A program made the translations under genes and the position numbers. A stretch of 64,000 nt of DNA from Mycolicibacterium sphagni (GTDB lineage: Bacteria; Actinomycetota; Actinomycetes; Mycobacteriales; Mycobacteriaceae): NCBI RefSeq assembly GCF_002250655.1, contig NZ_NOZR01000001.1, forward strand, positions 62,001 to 126,000. Direction: 5' to 3'. Below are positions 19,801 through 27,988 of this stretch, piece by piece. Under the pieces are notes generated by a model. The model had not been told where the DNA came from and made no database searches. It worked only from the letters and a program-made list of their open reading frames with translations. The stretch's first letter is position 1. The number at the start of each line of letters is the position of its first letter.

Positions 19801-20528
19801 CGCGCTGTTCCCGCGGTCTGGTGGTAACGGTCCAGGATCTCGTGGCGCGCGTCGGCGGTCTCGTCGGCACTCGGAGCCTCGCCGAGCTGCCACTGACCGT
19901 GCAGCGTTCCGTCAGAACCGAGCAGCACGACCCGGTCGGCCAGCCCGAGCGCCTCGTCGACGTCGTGAGTGACCAGCACGACGGTGATCGTGAGGGTGTC
20001 CGCCAGGTCGGCCAGCCAGCGCTGCAGGTCGCTCCTGGTGGCCGGATCCAGCGCGCTGAACGGTTCGTCCAGCAGCAGTAACACCGGGTTGGTGGCGACC
20101 GCGCGCAAGATCGCCACCCGTTGGGCCTGACCGCCGGAGAGTTGGTCGGGATAGCGGTCGGCCAGGGAGTCGATGCCGAATCGCTGCAGCAGCCCGGCCG
20201 CGTGCGTGTCGTCGAAGGCATCACGGTGGGCGGCGAATCGCCTTGCGAAGGACACGTTTTCGGCCACTGTCAGCCACGGCATCAGCAGCGGCTGCTGAAA
20301 CACGACCCCGGTGCGAGGCCGGCCCCCGGCTGTCGACCAGGTGATGTCCCCGGCCGACAGGGTGTCCAGCCCGGCCAGCACCCTCAGCAACGTGGACTTG
20401 CCGCTGCCGCTGCGCCCGAGAACCGCCAGGAATTCACCTTCTTCGATGCCCAGGTCGATGTCGTGTAGCGCGGTCACCGACCCAAACCGCTTGGCACCGG
20501 CGCTTATTCGTACCGACTCAGTTCCCAC
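19797..20528 (-). CDS. ABC transporter ATP-binding protein, SsuB/TauB/NrtD type
   Basis: This 243-residue nucleotide-binding subunit has Walker A GRSGSGKST, Q loop VFQQPLLMPW, signature LSGGQAQR, Walker B LLLLDEPFSALD and switch His in VTHDVDEAL. The QPLLMPW pattern is typical of the sulfonate/nitrate/taurine ATPases. The GTG start lies 25 bases inside the end of the upstream acyl-CoA-dehydrogenase-like gene, so translation is coupled. It energises the permease and Tat-exported binding protein encoded just downstream. Confidence 0.92.
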   Translation of the reverse strand: MGTESVRISAGAKRFGSVTALHDIDLGIEEGEFLAVLGRSGSGKSTLLRVLAGLDTLSAGDITWSTAGGRPRTGVVFQQPLLMPWLTVAENVSFARRFAAHRDAFDDTHAAGLLQRFGIDSLADRYPDQLSGGQAQRVAILRAVATNPVLLLLDEPFSALDPATRSDLQRWLADLADTLTITVVLVTHDVDEALGLADRVVLLGSDGTLHGQWQLGEAPSADETADARHEILDRYHQTAGTAR

Positions 20529-21550
20529 CGCAGTTGTCCTTCCGAGGGTGATTGAACGGGCAGGAAAGCCGCTTCCCTGAACCGCCGATTGGCGCTGTTG
20601 CCATGTGCGTAGCCGGCCCCGCCGACGAGTGTGGATTCCAGCCGGGTGGCGGCCAGGGCGGTGCTCGCGGCGTCGAGGCGCAGCCGGATCAGCTCCGCGA
20701 TGCCCGCCCGTGCGGGGTCGCCGGCGAACCCGTAGAGCCGGTGGCGCAAGGCGCCGGCTTGCTCGCTGAGTGCGGTGAGGTCGTCGGCGAACGGGTCGGC
20801 CAGCACACCCTCGGCACGGCCCGCACCCGCAAGGGCGGCGCGGGTGACGCCGACGCAGAAGGCCGTCTGCGCCAACAGGAATGCCGGGCGGATGCCGGCG
20901 ACGAACGTCGCCAGGTCGGCGCTGATGATCTGAGCCCGCCTGACGACCACGTCCTCGAGGCGCAGTGAGCTCGAGACAGTGGCACCCAACGCCATCAGGG
21001 TCGGCGGCGGCGCGACGACGACACCCGGCGCGGCGGCATCGATCGCCACCACAAAGCTGGTGCCCGACTCGTCGCGGGCGGGCAGCACGATCACCGCGTC
21101 GTCAAAGAGGTTGGAGGCCCAGCGGATTGGGCCGCTCACGCGCAGACCGTCCCCGTGCGGGCGGGCGACGACCGGCACCTGGCCGAGGCCTGCCACCTGC
21201 TTGAGGCCGGTGGCCATCGCGGTGACACCGATGCGGGCGCCGGTGCGCAAGGCGTCGAGGTGGACCTCGCGCAGTTGCGGCGAACCCTGACCTAGATAGG
21301 TCAGTGCCATGACGTGCGCCCACGTGCTGAACGCGACGGTGAGGCTCTCCGTGGCGACTTCGTCGATGAGGCCAACGACATCAGGCAGCCCGGTGTCGGA
21401 CAGCGCGGCATCGAACAGGCCGGCGGCACCGAGACCGGCGAGGTCCGTGCGCACGTCGGCGCCCTGCTCGTCGAGCACGGCTGCGCGCGCGGCGACAGCC
21501 TTGGTGGCCGCGGCCAGTACCGCCGCCCGGTCGGTCAGCGCCGTCGTCAT
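20504..21550 (-). CDS. acyl-CoA dehydrogenase-fold flavoprotein (possible desulfurisation monooxygenase)
   Basis: The 348-residue product has the acyl-CoA dehydrogenase architecture: an N-terminal helical domain with STWAHVMALTYLGQGSPQLREVHL, a middle beta domain (RVSGPIRWASNLFDDAVIVLPA), and a C-terminal helical bundle with TRLESTLVGGAGYAHGNSANRRFREAAFLPVQSPS. It is shorter than beta-oxidation enzymes. In an ABC-transporter operon of the sulfonate type it is more likely an FMNH2-dependent monooxygenase of the DszC/SfnB kind. The ATG at 21550 overlaps the stop of the DUF4242 gene (ATGA). Reaction not provable from sequence. Confidence 0.75.
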   Translation of the reverse strand: MTTALTDRAAVLAAATKAVAARAAVLDEQGADVRTDLAGLGAAGLFDAALSDTGLPDVVGLIDEVATESLTVAFSTWAHVMALTYLGQGSPQLREVHLDALRTGARIGVTAMATGLKQVAGLGQVPVVARPHGDGLRVSGPIRWASNLFDDAVIVLPARDESGTSFVVAIDAAAPGVVVAPPPTLMALGATVSSSLRLEDVVVRRAQIISADLATFVAGIRPAFLLAQTAFCVGVTRAALAGAGRAEGVLADPFADDLTALSEQAGALRHRLYGFAGDPARAGIAELIRLRLDAASTALAATRLESTLVGGAGYAHGNSANRRFREAAFLPVQSPSEGQLRWELSRYE

Positions 21551-22065
21551 CTCCGGTCCTCGTCGAGGCGATGCAGCCGGTCGATCGGGGTCGATACGGC
21601 GTCGCGGGCGCGGCGCACCGCGGCCTCGTCCGGGGCGTTGTAGAAACACAGGCACTTGTCCATGTCCTCGCGGACATAGGTGCGCAGGAAGCTGACTTCG
21701 GGCACGTCGGCGTAGCGGGGCGCATTGGCCTTCTTGCGCGCCAGGTACGAGTCCATGTCGAGCTCGGCCGGAAGGTCCCATTCGACGAGGTAGCCCGCAG
21801 CGGGGCGGGCCGCTTTCAGCTCGTCCAGCGCCGCACCCACCAATCGGACCTGGTGGGGCCCGGCGATCTCAGCATCGCCCAGCGCGGCCGGATCCAGGCT
21901 CGGCGCGTCGGCGCTGAACTCCGCGATAGCGAAGATCCGCCGCGCCGTGGTGATCTGGGCTTCGATGAGCTCGCCGCCGAGGCGCTGGGTCAGGGCGTCG
22001 ATCTCTTTGAGGAGATGGTCGGCGTCGGTGTGCGCGGGGGTGATCTCGTAGAGATAGAGGGACAC
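21547..22065 (-). CDS. DUF4242 domain protein
   Basis: The 172-residue product seems to carry two ferredoxin-like halves. The C-terminal one (SFLRTYVREDMDKCLCFYNAPDEAA, about 124-148) is the clear DUF4242 signature seen in SCO4226-like small proteins, some of which bind nickel. It is the first gene of the operon that continues with the flavoprotein and the ABC transporter, and is divergent from a TetR gene. Role unknown; it may be a metal-binding accessory or a small monooxygenase-like dimeric barrel. Confidence 0.65.
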   Translation of the reverse strand: MSLYLYEITPAHTDADHLLKEIDALTQRLGGELIEAQITTARRIFAIAEFSADAPSLDPAALGDAEIAGPHQVRLVGAALDELKAARPAAGYLVEWDLPAELDMDSYLARKKANAPRYADVPEVSFLRTYVREDMDKCLCFYNAPDEAAVRRARDAVSTPIDRLHRLDEDRR

Positions 22066-22110
22066 GGTGGCTCTTTTCGTCGTCGGCTCGGATCTGCGAC
22101 GGTTCCACGA

Positions 22111-22124
22111 ACAGACCGGTCTGT
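22111..22124. promoter_or_regulatory. TetR-type palindromic operator between divergent genes
   Basis: ACAGACCGGTCTGT is a perfect 14-bp palindrome centred between the DUF4242 operon (start 22065) and the TetR gene (start 22155). The position and AGACCGGTCT core suit a TetR-family dimer that controls both directions. Confidence 0.7.
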
Positions 22125-22154
22125 CTATGGCCTCGATTGAGCTAATCTGCTGCT

Positions 22155-22754
22155 ATGAGTCCGACCGCGCAGCCATCCGCTGCCACCGCACCCCAGGCTG
22201 AGCCGAGCTCGCGGCCCGCCGATCGACTCCTGCGTACTGCGGCGAAACTCTTTGCTTCCCAAGGCATTCGGGCTGTCGGAATCGATCAGATTTTGCGCGA
22301 GGCAGGGGTGGCCAAGGCCAGTCTTTACAGTACCTACGGCTCCAAAGACGCCTTGGTGCTGGCCTACCTGAACGATTTGGATCAGGCTGATCGCAACCGC
22401 TGGGGTCAGGCGGCCACCGAGGCCGGCGACGAGATCGACAAGATCCTGTTGTTCTTCGACCTGGCCACGGTGGCGGCGACCGCGCGGGACTTCCGGGGCT
22501 GCCTCTACGCCAACGCGGCCACCGAATTTCCCGGAGTGGAGTTCGAACCGGTTGCCGCGCACCGCCGTTGGCTGGTGGAAACCATCGCCGACCTGCTCGC
22601 CGGCGCGGGCATCACCGAGCCGAACAATCTGGCCAGACAGATCCAGCTGCTCTACGACGGCGCGCTGGTGGGCTCCAAGATCTCGCGTTCCGTTGAGCCC
22701 ATCACGCAGGCGCGGGCCTGGGCCGCCGAACGGATCGCCACGAAACTCCCCTGA
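22155..22754 (+). CDS. TetR/AcrR family transcriptional regulator
   Basis: This 199-residue regulator has a helix-turn-helix at about 28-68 (AAKLFASQGIRAVGIDQILREAGV, then AKASLYSTYGSKDALVLAYL) and a C-terminal ligand-binding part like the YxaF/LmrA-type TetR_C domain (FRGCLYANAATEFPG). It is transcribed divergently from the DUF4242-flavoprotein-ABC operon, with a perfect palindrome in the 89-base gap. It is therefore the likely local repressor, releasing the operon when its effector, probably the transported compound, is present. Confidence 0.88.
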   Translation: MSPTAQPSAATAPQAEPSSRPADRLLRTAAKLFASQGIRAVGIDQILREAGVAKASLYSTYGSKDALVLAYLNDLDQADRNRWGQAATEAGDEIDKILLFFDLATVAATARDFRGCLYANAATEFPGVEFEPVAAHRRWLVETIADLLAGAGITEPNNLARQIQLLYDGALVGSKISRSVEPITQARAWAAERIATKLP

Positions 22755-22862
22755 GTGCGCCTCAGCAACCGTTGACCCTGGCCGCCGTGCCGAGCGTGGG
22801 CCATGTTGTCGATACCACTGCCAAGATTCGCCGATAACCTCCACGCTGGGCGCGCATGGCTC

Positions 22863-23462
22863 CTAGCCCAGGTCGCCGTCGACGTAGCGCTGCAGGTTCG
22901 GCGCCACAGCCGCGACGATTTCGTCCTCACTCATCGACGCGACGGGCTCGATCTTCCAGATGTAGCGCATCATCGCCAGACCCATGATCTGAGATGAGAT
23001 CAGTCCGCTGCGCCGGCGGCGGTCCTCCTCGTCGATGCCCAGCTGCGACACCCCCATCAGCTGGCCCTCGACTACTCTGCGCAGCTTCTCGCGAGTGCTG
23101 ACCTCGTGGGCGGCGGTCTGCAGCACCGCCCGCAATATCGGGCCGATCTCGTCATCGGTCCACGCGCTCAGCATCATCCGCAACAGCGCGGCACCGAGCT
23201 GCGGAACCGGCGTCGTCCAGGTCTTCGCCACGTTCTCCAGCCATCGCTGCGGTGGGTTGGTCGCCGCGTCGAGCAGGCGGTCCTTGGAATCGAAGTAGTG
23301 ATAGACCAGTGCCGGGTCGACGTCGGCGGCCCGGGCGACCGCCCTGATCGTGGTGCCCGCCGAACCGTGCTGGGCGAACTCCGCGCGCGCGGCGTCGAGG
23401 ATGCGGGCGGCCAGCACTCCTTTCTCGTCGCGCGGACCCGGCAGCGTCGACCTCTTCGGCAT
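22863..23462 (-). CDS. TetR family transcriptional regulator
   Basis: The 199-residue product has a helix-turn-helix (ARAEFAQHGSAGTTIRAVARAADV, then DPALVYHYFDSKDRLLDAA) and a TetR_C_17-like C-terminal domain (ENVAKTWTTPVPQLGAALLRMMLSAW). I chose ATG 23462 because AGGTG lies 6 bases upstream; a GTG at 23471 falls inside that ribosome site. It is divergent from the CocE-type hydrolase, with three phased TGAAA/TTTCA palindromes between them, which marks it as a probable autoregulated repressor of that hydrolase. Confidence 0.88.
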   Translation of the reverse strand: MPKRSTLPGPRDEKGVLAARILDAARAEFAQHGSAGTTIRAVARAADVDPALVYHYFDSKDRLLDAATNPPQRWLENVAKTWTTPVPQLGAALLRMMLSAWTDDEIGPILRAVLQTAAHEVSTREKLRRVVEGQLMGVSQLGIDEEDRRRRSGLISSQIMGLAMMRYIWKIEPVASMSEDEIVAAVAPNLQRYVDGDLG

Positions 23463-23477
23463 GGGATTCACCTAACC

Positions 23478-23533
23478 ATGAAAATTTCATATTGCGTTGA
23501 GACTAGTTTCATCGTAGCGTGAAACTAATTTCA
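23478..23533. promoter_or_regulatory. triple palindromic operator array, TetR/hydrolase divergent promoter
   Basis: Three related boxes are visible: ATGAAA-A-TTTCAT (23478-23490), TGAGACTAGTTTCA (23498-23511, one mismatched pair) and TGAAACTAATTTCA (23520-23533). Their centres are 20.5 and 22 bp apart, about two helical turns, so bound dimers would lie on nearly the same DNA face. Confidence 0.7.
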
Positions 23534-23558
23534 ACACACCGTGAAAAAGGAGTCGACG

Positions 23559-25313
23559 ATGGCCTCCACCACCGTCTCCGGCATCGAAGCCGGTCAGCGC
23601 ATGCTGAACGGGCCGCAGACCACCGGCCGGGAGTACCGCAACCTCAGTACGCCGACCCACGGCATCACCACCGACGTCAACGTCGCCGTCCCCATGCGCG
23701 ACGGGATCGACCTGCTGGCCGACGTGCACCGCCCCGACGGCCCGGCCGCCGAGGGGGCGCGCTTCCCCGCCCTGATCGCCGCATCGCCCTACCCCCGCCA
23801 GATTCAGGACCTGGGCGCCCCGGCAGGGTTCATCGAGGCCGGCGCGACCGACTTCTGGGTGCCCCGCGGGTACGGACACGTCATCGCCAACGTGCGCGGC
23901 ACCGGCGGGTCCGGCGGCACGTTTGAATTCTTCGACGCCCAGGAACGCCGCGACATGTACGACCTCGTGGAATGGGTGGCCGCCCAGCCGTGGTGCGACG
24001 GCAACGTCGGGATGATCGGCATCAGCTATTTCGCGATGACCCAGCTGGAGGCCGCCGTCGAACGCCCGCCTCACCTCAAGGCCATCTTCCCGGTGGCGGT
24101 GACCGCCGACCTGTACGAAGCCGCCTCACACCACGGCTTGTTCAGCTCGTCGTTTGTCACGCCGTTCCTGTCGATGCTGGGGCTGACCGCTGGCCGCAGC
24201 GACGCGTTCTGGCGAAGCCGCCCACTGGGTTTGGCGCGCTGGGTACTCAACACCAAGCCGCTGCACCACAAGTTCGCCACCATGAACGGCGAAGCGGCCG
24301 TGACGATGATGCGCGGGCTGCTGAAGCTGCCGCACGACCCGCACCCCTGGGACGACCTGTGGCTCGACACGGCGGTCCGCCATCCCACCCGCGACGCCTG
24401 GTGGGATGAACGCAACCTGCTGCCGCTGCTCGAGAATGTCGACATCCCCGTCTATTTGGGCTGCGACTGGGAGAACGTGCCGCTACACCTGCCCTCGACA
24501 TTCGCCGCCTTCGCGGCACTCACCAACAGCCCGGCGGTGCGGGTGGGCATGCTCGGCCAGTACGGCCTGACCTGGCCGTGGGAGAGCCTGCACATGGAAG
24601 CACTGGCCTGGTATGACCATTGGCTCAAAGGGCGCGACACCGGCATCCTCGACGGCCCGGCCATCCGCTACGTGCTGCCCGGCGCCGACGGGTGGCGCAC
24701 GGCCGAATCGTGGCCGCCGGTCGGCGAGCTTCGGGCACTGGCGCTGCGCGCCGACGGGACTCTCGACACCGACGAAGGCGACTCAGGCGCAGAGGATTTC
24801 ATGACCCTCGGCACCGGGCTGGGCCGGGCCGGGCCCAGCACGATCGATCCCCCGTCGTCGCTGACCTGGACCAGCCAGCCCCTTGCCGAGCCACTCGACG
24901 TCGTCGGCGATATCGAGCTGCGCCTGCTCGCCAGCGCCACCGCCGCCGACACGGCCTGGATCGTCACCCTGTCCGACGTCGCCCCCGACGGCAACGCCGA
25001 GGCCATCACCGCGGGGTGGCTGCGCGCCAGCCTGCGTGAGGTCGACGAGGCGGCCAGCCGCCCCGGCGCTCCGGTGCTGCCGTGCCGCAACCCGATCGCA
25101 GTGCCCGTCGGCGAGGACGTCGAGTACCGAATTCCGTTGGTGTCCAACGCTCGGCGGTTCGCCGCCGGGCATCGCGTCCAGCTCACGATCACCAGCGACG
25201 ACCAGAATCCCAACACCCCGGCGATCATGAACTTCCGGCACGCCAGTGTCGGCACCAGCAGCATCAACACCGTGCGCTCGTCGTCGCGGCTACTGCTGCC
25301 CGTGCTCGCCTGA
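23559..25313 (+). CDS. CocE/NonD family hydrolase (X-Pro dipeptidyl-peptidase S15 type)
   Basis: The 584-residue alpha/beta hydrolase belongs to the CocE/NonD acyl esterase group. It has the oxyanion/first-strand region NVRGTGGSGGTFEFFD, the nucleophile S156 in GMIGISYFAMTQ, and a C-terminal jelly-roll domain (DVVGDIELRLLASATAADTAWIVTLSDV) ending with the family NFRHASVGTSSINTV. Such enzymes cleave esters or amides. The start is ATG 23559, since AAAGGAG lies between it and an upstream GTG. It overlaps the P450 gene tail-to-tail by 24 bases and is probably repressed by the divergent TetR. Confidence 0.88.
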   Translation: MASTTVSGIEAGQRMLNGPQTTGREYRNLSTPTHGITTDVNVAVPMRDGIDLLADVHRPDGPAAEGARFPALIAASPYPRQIQDLGAPAGFIEAGATDFWVPRGYGHVIANVRGTGGSGGTFEFFDAQERRDMYDLVEWVAAQPWCDGNVGMIGISYFAMTQLEAAVERPPHLKAIFPVAVTADLYEAASHHGLFSSSFVTPFLSMLGLTAGRSDAFWRSRPLGLARWVLNTKPLHHKFATMNGEAAVTMMRGLLKLPHDPHPWDDLWLDTAVRHPTRDAWWDERNLLPLLENVDIPVYLGCDWENVPLHLPSTFAAFAALTNSPAVRVGMLGQYGLTWPWESLHMEALAWYDHWLKGRDTGILDGPAIRYVLPGADGWRTAESWPPVGELRALALRADGTLDTDEGDSGAEDFMTLGTGLGRAGPSTIDPPSSLTWTSQPLAEPLDVVGDIELRLLASATAADTAWIVTLSDVAPDGNAEAITAGWLRASLREVDEAASRPGAPVLPCRNPIAVPVGEDVEYRIPLVSNARRFAAGHRVQLTITSDDQNPNTPAIMNFRHASVGTSSINTVRSSSRLLLPVLA

Positions 25314-26480
25314 ACCGAAGACCAGCGGCAGTTTCGGCAACGCGAGTGAGGGCGCCGGCCACTCGACCAGCGGATCGAACCCGGGAGCCACCTCGAAATC
25401 GGGGATGCGAGAAAGCCACTCGGTGAGGACGAGCCGCGGTTCCATCCGGGCCAGGTTCGAGCCCAGGCAGCGGTGCGGTCCACCGCCGAATCCCCAGTGC
25501 CGGTGCAGCTTGCCGTCCATCACCAACTCGTCGCCAGAGATCCCGTCGCTGCCGTCCCGGTTGATCGCGGCCAGCGGCAATCGCACCTTGGCACCGGCGG
25601 GCAGCGTGACGCCGGCGACCTCCACCGGCCGGGTGGTGACGCGCGGGATCAACGGGGCCGGAGACTCGAGCCGCAGCAACTCCTCGACGAACACCGGGAT
25701 CTGGCTGGGATCGGCGCACAGCAGACGGCGCACGCCGGGCCGGCGTGCGAGCATCAGGAGCGCCGAGCCGATGGCGGACCTCACTGTGTCGAGCCCGGCG
25801 AGGATGAAGACGTAGCCGAGGCCCAGGGCCTCGCCGTCGTCGAGTGGATCGGAGCCCGTGAGCACCTGCGACAGGATGTCGTCGCCCGGGCTGCGGCGAT
25901 GCTCGGCGATAGCTCCGGTGAGGTAGGTGGCCAGTTCGATGGCCGGTGTCAGGTCGGCATCGTCGAGTGAGTCCAGCAGGCCGATGTCGATGATGGCGTC
26001 TTTCCAGGCCACCAGCCGGTCGCGGTCCTCGAGGGGAAGACCGAACAGCGTCAGGAACACCTGCGACGGATACGGAATCGCCAGCTCCTGCACCACTTCA
26101 CAGCTGTCGTTGGCGGCGATGTCGTCGATCACGTCGATCGCCTGCTGCTGCAGCGACGGCAGTAACGCACCGAGGGTCTGCATGCTGAAGAACGGGTGAA
26201 GGATGCGGCGGAAGCGGGTGTGCTCGGGCGGATCGAAGGCGATCGGGACCATCGGCAGTGGGCTGCCCAACCCGTCGAAGGCTTTCTTCGACGAGTAGAC
26301 CTCGGTATTGCGCAACGCCTCGAGAACGTCGTCACGACGGGCCAGCGTGTAGTAGCCGTCACCCGCGATCAGTGGACCCGCGTCGCGCAGCGCGGCCCAC
26401 CCGACAGCCCGGTCGGCGGCCATCGGTAGTTCGGCCAAGTCCAGCCGTGGGATCTCGTCGAGATCCGGCCTACTGCTCAT
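25290..26480 (-). CDS. cytochrome P450
   Basis: This 396-residue soluble bacterial P450 is complete: I-helix AGLDT (about 226-230), ExxR in EELLRLESP, and heme loop FGGGPHRCLGSN with thiolate C338. The ATG at 26480 follows CCAGGAGGGCGCCGC, a strong ribosome site; the longer frame to 26537 lacks one. No ferredoxin or reductase gene is adjacent. It is divergent from a carboxymuconolactone-decarboxylase-like gene across an operator-like region. It is likely a hydroxylase for a xenobiotic or terpenoid, but the CYP family cannot be assigned from the sequence alone. Confidence 0.93.
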   Translation of the reverse strand: MSSRPDLDEIPRLDLAELPMAADRAVGWAALRDAGPLIAGDGYYTLARRDDVLEALRNTEVYSSKKAFDGLGSPLPMVPIAFDPPEHTRFRRILHPFFSMQTLGALLPSLQQQAIDVIDDIAANDSCEVVQELAIPYPSQVFLTLFGLPLEDRDRLVAWKDAIIDIGLLDSLDDADLTPAIELATYLTGAIAEHRRSPGDDILSQVLTGSDPLDDGEALGLGYVFILAGLDTVRSAIGSALLMLARRPGVRRLLCADPSQIPVFVEELLRLESPAPLIPRVTTRPVEVAGVTLPAGAKVRLPLAAINRDGSDGISGDELVMDGKLHRHWGFGGGPHRCLGSNLARMEPRLVLTEWLSRIPDFEVAPGFDPLVEWPAPSLALPKLPLVFGSGEHGQQ

Positions 26481-26537
26481 GCGGCGCCCTCCTGGGGTCT
26501 CGCCGCATTTGTAGTACGTACCCGGCACCAAAGTCAA

Positions 26538-26549
26538 TGACTCAAGTCA
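26538..26549. promoter_or_regulatory. overlapping inverted repeats in the P450/CMD divergent promoter
   Basis: TGACT-CA-AGTCA (26538-26549) is a perfect inverted repeat. It overlaps a second one, AGTCA-A-TGACT (26532-26542). A GTACGTAC palindrome lies at 26514-26521 and a TTGACA -35-like box at 26572-26577. The cluster suggests a regulated divergent promoter. Confidence 0.4.
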
Positions 26550-26630
26550 GTGAAAATAGCGGCCAGCCGAGTTGACATTCGGTGGACGCGTTCGAGAACT
26601 ACTGGCCAACCCGCCTGCGATCATGAACAC

Positions 26631-27011
26631 ATGGACCAGGCAACATATGACAAGGGACGGCAGATCCGGGCATCGGTGCTCGGCGAGGATTACGTCGCCA
26701 ATGCCGAACGACAGGCCGACAGCTTCAGCAAGCCGCTGCAGGATCTACTGACCGAGTACTGCTGGGGTGCGGTCTGGGGCCGCGAGGAGCTGCCGCTCAA
26801 GATCCGCAGCATGCTGAACCTGGCGATGATCTCGGTGCTCAACCGCCCGCATGAACTGAAAACCCATGTGCGCGGGGCACTGACCAACGGTGTCACCCGA
26901 GACGAGATCCGCGAGGTGCTGCTGCAGGTGGCGATCTACGGTGGTGCGCCCGCGGCGGTGGACGCTTTCCGCGTCGCGCGGGAAGCCTTCGCCGAACTCG
27001 ACGCCCAGTGA
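26631..27011 (+). CDS. carboxymuconolactone decarboxylase (CMD) family protein
   Basis: The 126-residue product is an all-helical CMD-family protein (PLKIRSMLNLAMISVLNRPHELKTHVRGALTNG, then TRDEIREVLLQVAIYGGAPAAVDAF). No CxxC peroxidase motif of AhpD is present, so it is closer to 4-carboxymuconolactone decarboxylase PcaC than to antioxidant relatives. The ATG at 26631 has no strong ribosome site, so an upstream start is not excluded. Its stop overlaps the next dehydrogenase gene by four bases, so the two are coupled in one pathway. Confidence 0.82.
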   Translation: MDQATYDKGRQIRASVLGEDYVANAERQADSFSKPLQDLLTEYCWGAVWGREELPLKIRSMLNLAMISVLNRPHELKTHVRGALTNGVTRDEIREVLLQVAIYGGAPAAVDAFRVAREAFAELDAQ

Positions 27012-27928
27012 GCGGCGCTGAGGACTTGATCGGGTTCATCGGCCTGGGCAACATCGGTTTCCGGATGGCCGCCCGCCTGATCGAGACCGGTCACCATTTG
27101 GTCGTCTTCGACACCCGCGCCGAGGCCGTCGCGGCCACCGTCGCATTGGGCGCGCAAGCCGCCACCTCCCCGCTTGACGTCGCCGACCGCAGCGAGACGG
27201 TGCTGGCGAGCCTGCCGTCGGTGCAGGCCTCCCAGGACGTCGCCACCGGCCCCGACGGGGTGATCGAGGGGCGCCGCGTCAAACGTTTCGTCGATCTGTC
27301 CACCGTCGGCAGCACCGCCGCACAACAGATCCAGGCTCAACTGGCCCAGCGTGGCGTCGCGATGCTCGACAGCCCGGTCAGCGGCGGCGTCGGCGGGGCC
27401 GCGAAAGGTACGCTGACGCTGATGGTTTCGGGCCCGCGGGCCGAGTACGACCTCGTCGAGCCGATCCTGGCCCGGCTGGGCACGCCGTTCTTCATCGACA
27501 CCAAATCCGGTGCGGGCCAAACCATGAAGCTGGTCAACAACCTGCTAGCCGCCACCGCGCTGGCCACCACCTGCGAGGTGGTCGTGATGGGCGTCAAGGC
27601 GGGCCTCGACCCATCGGTGATGATCGACGTGATCAACGCCGGGTCGGGCGCCACCAACGCCAGCCGCGAGAAGTTTCCGAAGTCGATCCTGTCGCGCAGC
27701 TTCGACTACGGTTTCGCCACCGGACTGATGGTCAAGGACGTGCGCCTCTACCTCGAGGAGGCCGCCGCACTGGGGCTGTCGGCGGAGGTGGCCTCGGCGA
27801 TCGGGCATCTCTGGGAATCAGTCATGCGCGAAGAGGGGCCGGAGTCGGATTTCACCTCGGCGATCAAACCCATCGAGGCGGCGGCCGGCGTCATCGTGGA
27901 TGGCCGGCACCGGCGCACTCCAGCCTGA
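27008..27928 (+). CDS. NAD(P)-dependent beta-hydroxyacid dehydrogenase (3-hydroxyisobutyrate dehydrogenase family)
   Basis: The 306-residue enzyme starts with a Rossmann fold (IGFIGLGNIGFRMAARL). It has the substrate-binding signature DSPVSGGVGGAAKGTLTLMVSG and the catalytic Lys in GAGQTMKLVNNLLAAT. Family members oxidise 3-hydroxyacids such as 3-hydroxyisobutyrate, tartronate semialdehyde or longer analogues. The GTG start overlaps the CMD stop (GTGA). With the divergent P450 it suggests a short catabolic route, but the substrate is not evident. Confidence 0.88.
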   Translation: MSGAEDLIGFIGLGNIGFRMAARLIETGHHLVVFDTRAEAVAATVALGAQAATSPLDVADRSETVLASLPSVQASQDVATGPDGVIEGRRVKRFVDLSTVGSTAAQQIQAQLAQRGVAMLDSPVSGGVGGAAKGTLTLMVSGPRAEYDLVEPILARLGTPFFIDTKSGAGQTMKLVNNLLAATALATTCEVVVMGVKAGLDPSVMIDVINAGSGATNASREKFPKSILSRSFDYGFATGLMVKDVRLYLEEAAALGLSAEVASAIGHLWESVMREEGPESDFTSAIKPIEAAAGVIVDGRHRRTPA

Positions 27929-27939
27929 GTTCGAATCAC

Positions 27940-27952
27940 GTTTACGCTAAAC
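27940..27952. promoter_or_regulatory. inverted repeat upstream of the second ABC transporter operon
   Basis: GTTTA (27940-27944), CGC, TAAAC (27948-27952) is a perfect 5-bp inverted repeat in the 60-base gap before the ABC ATPase start at 27989. It may be an operator or part of the promoter. Confidence 0.3.
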
Positions 27953-27988
27953 CTGGTTGAGCCGCACCGGGCTATCTAGTCTGCGTCG

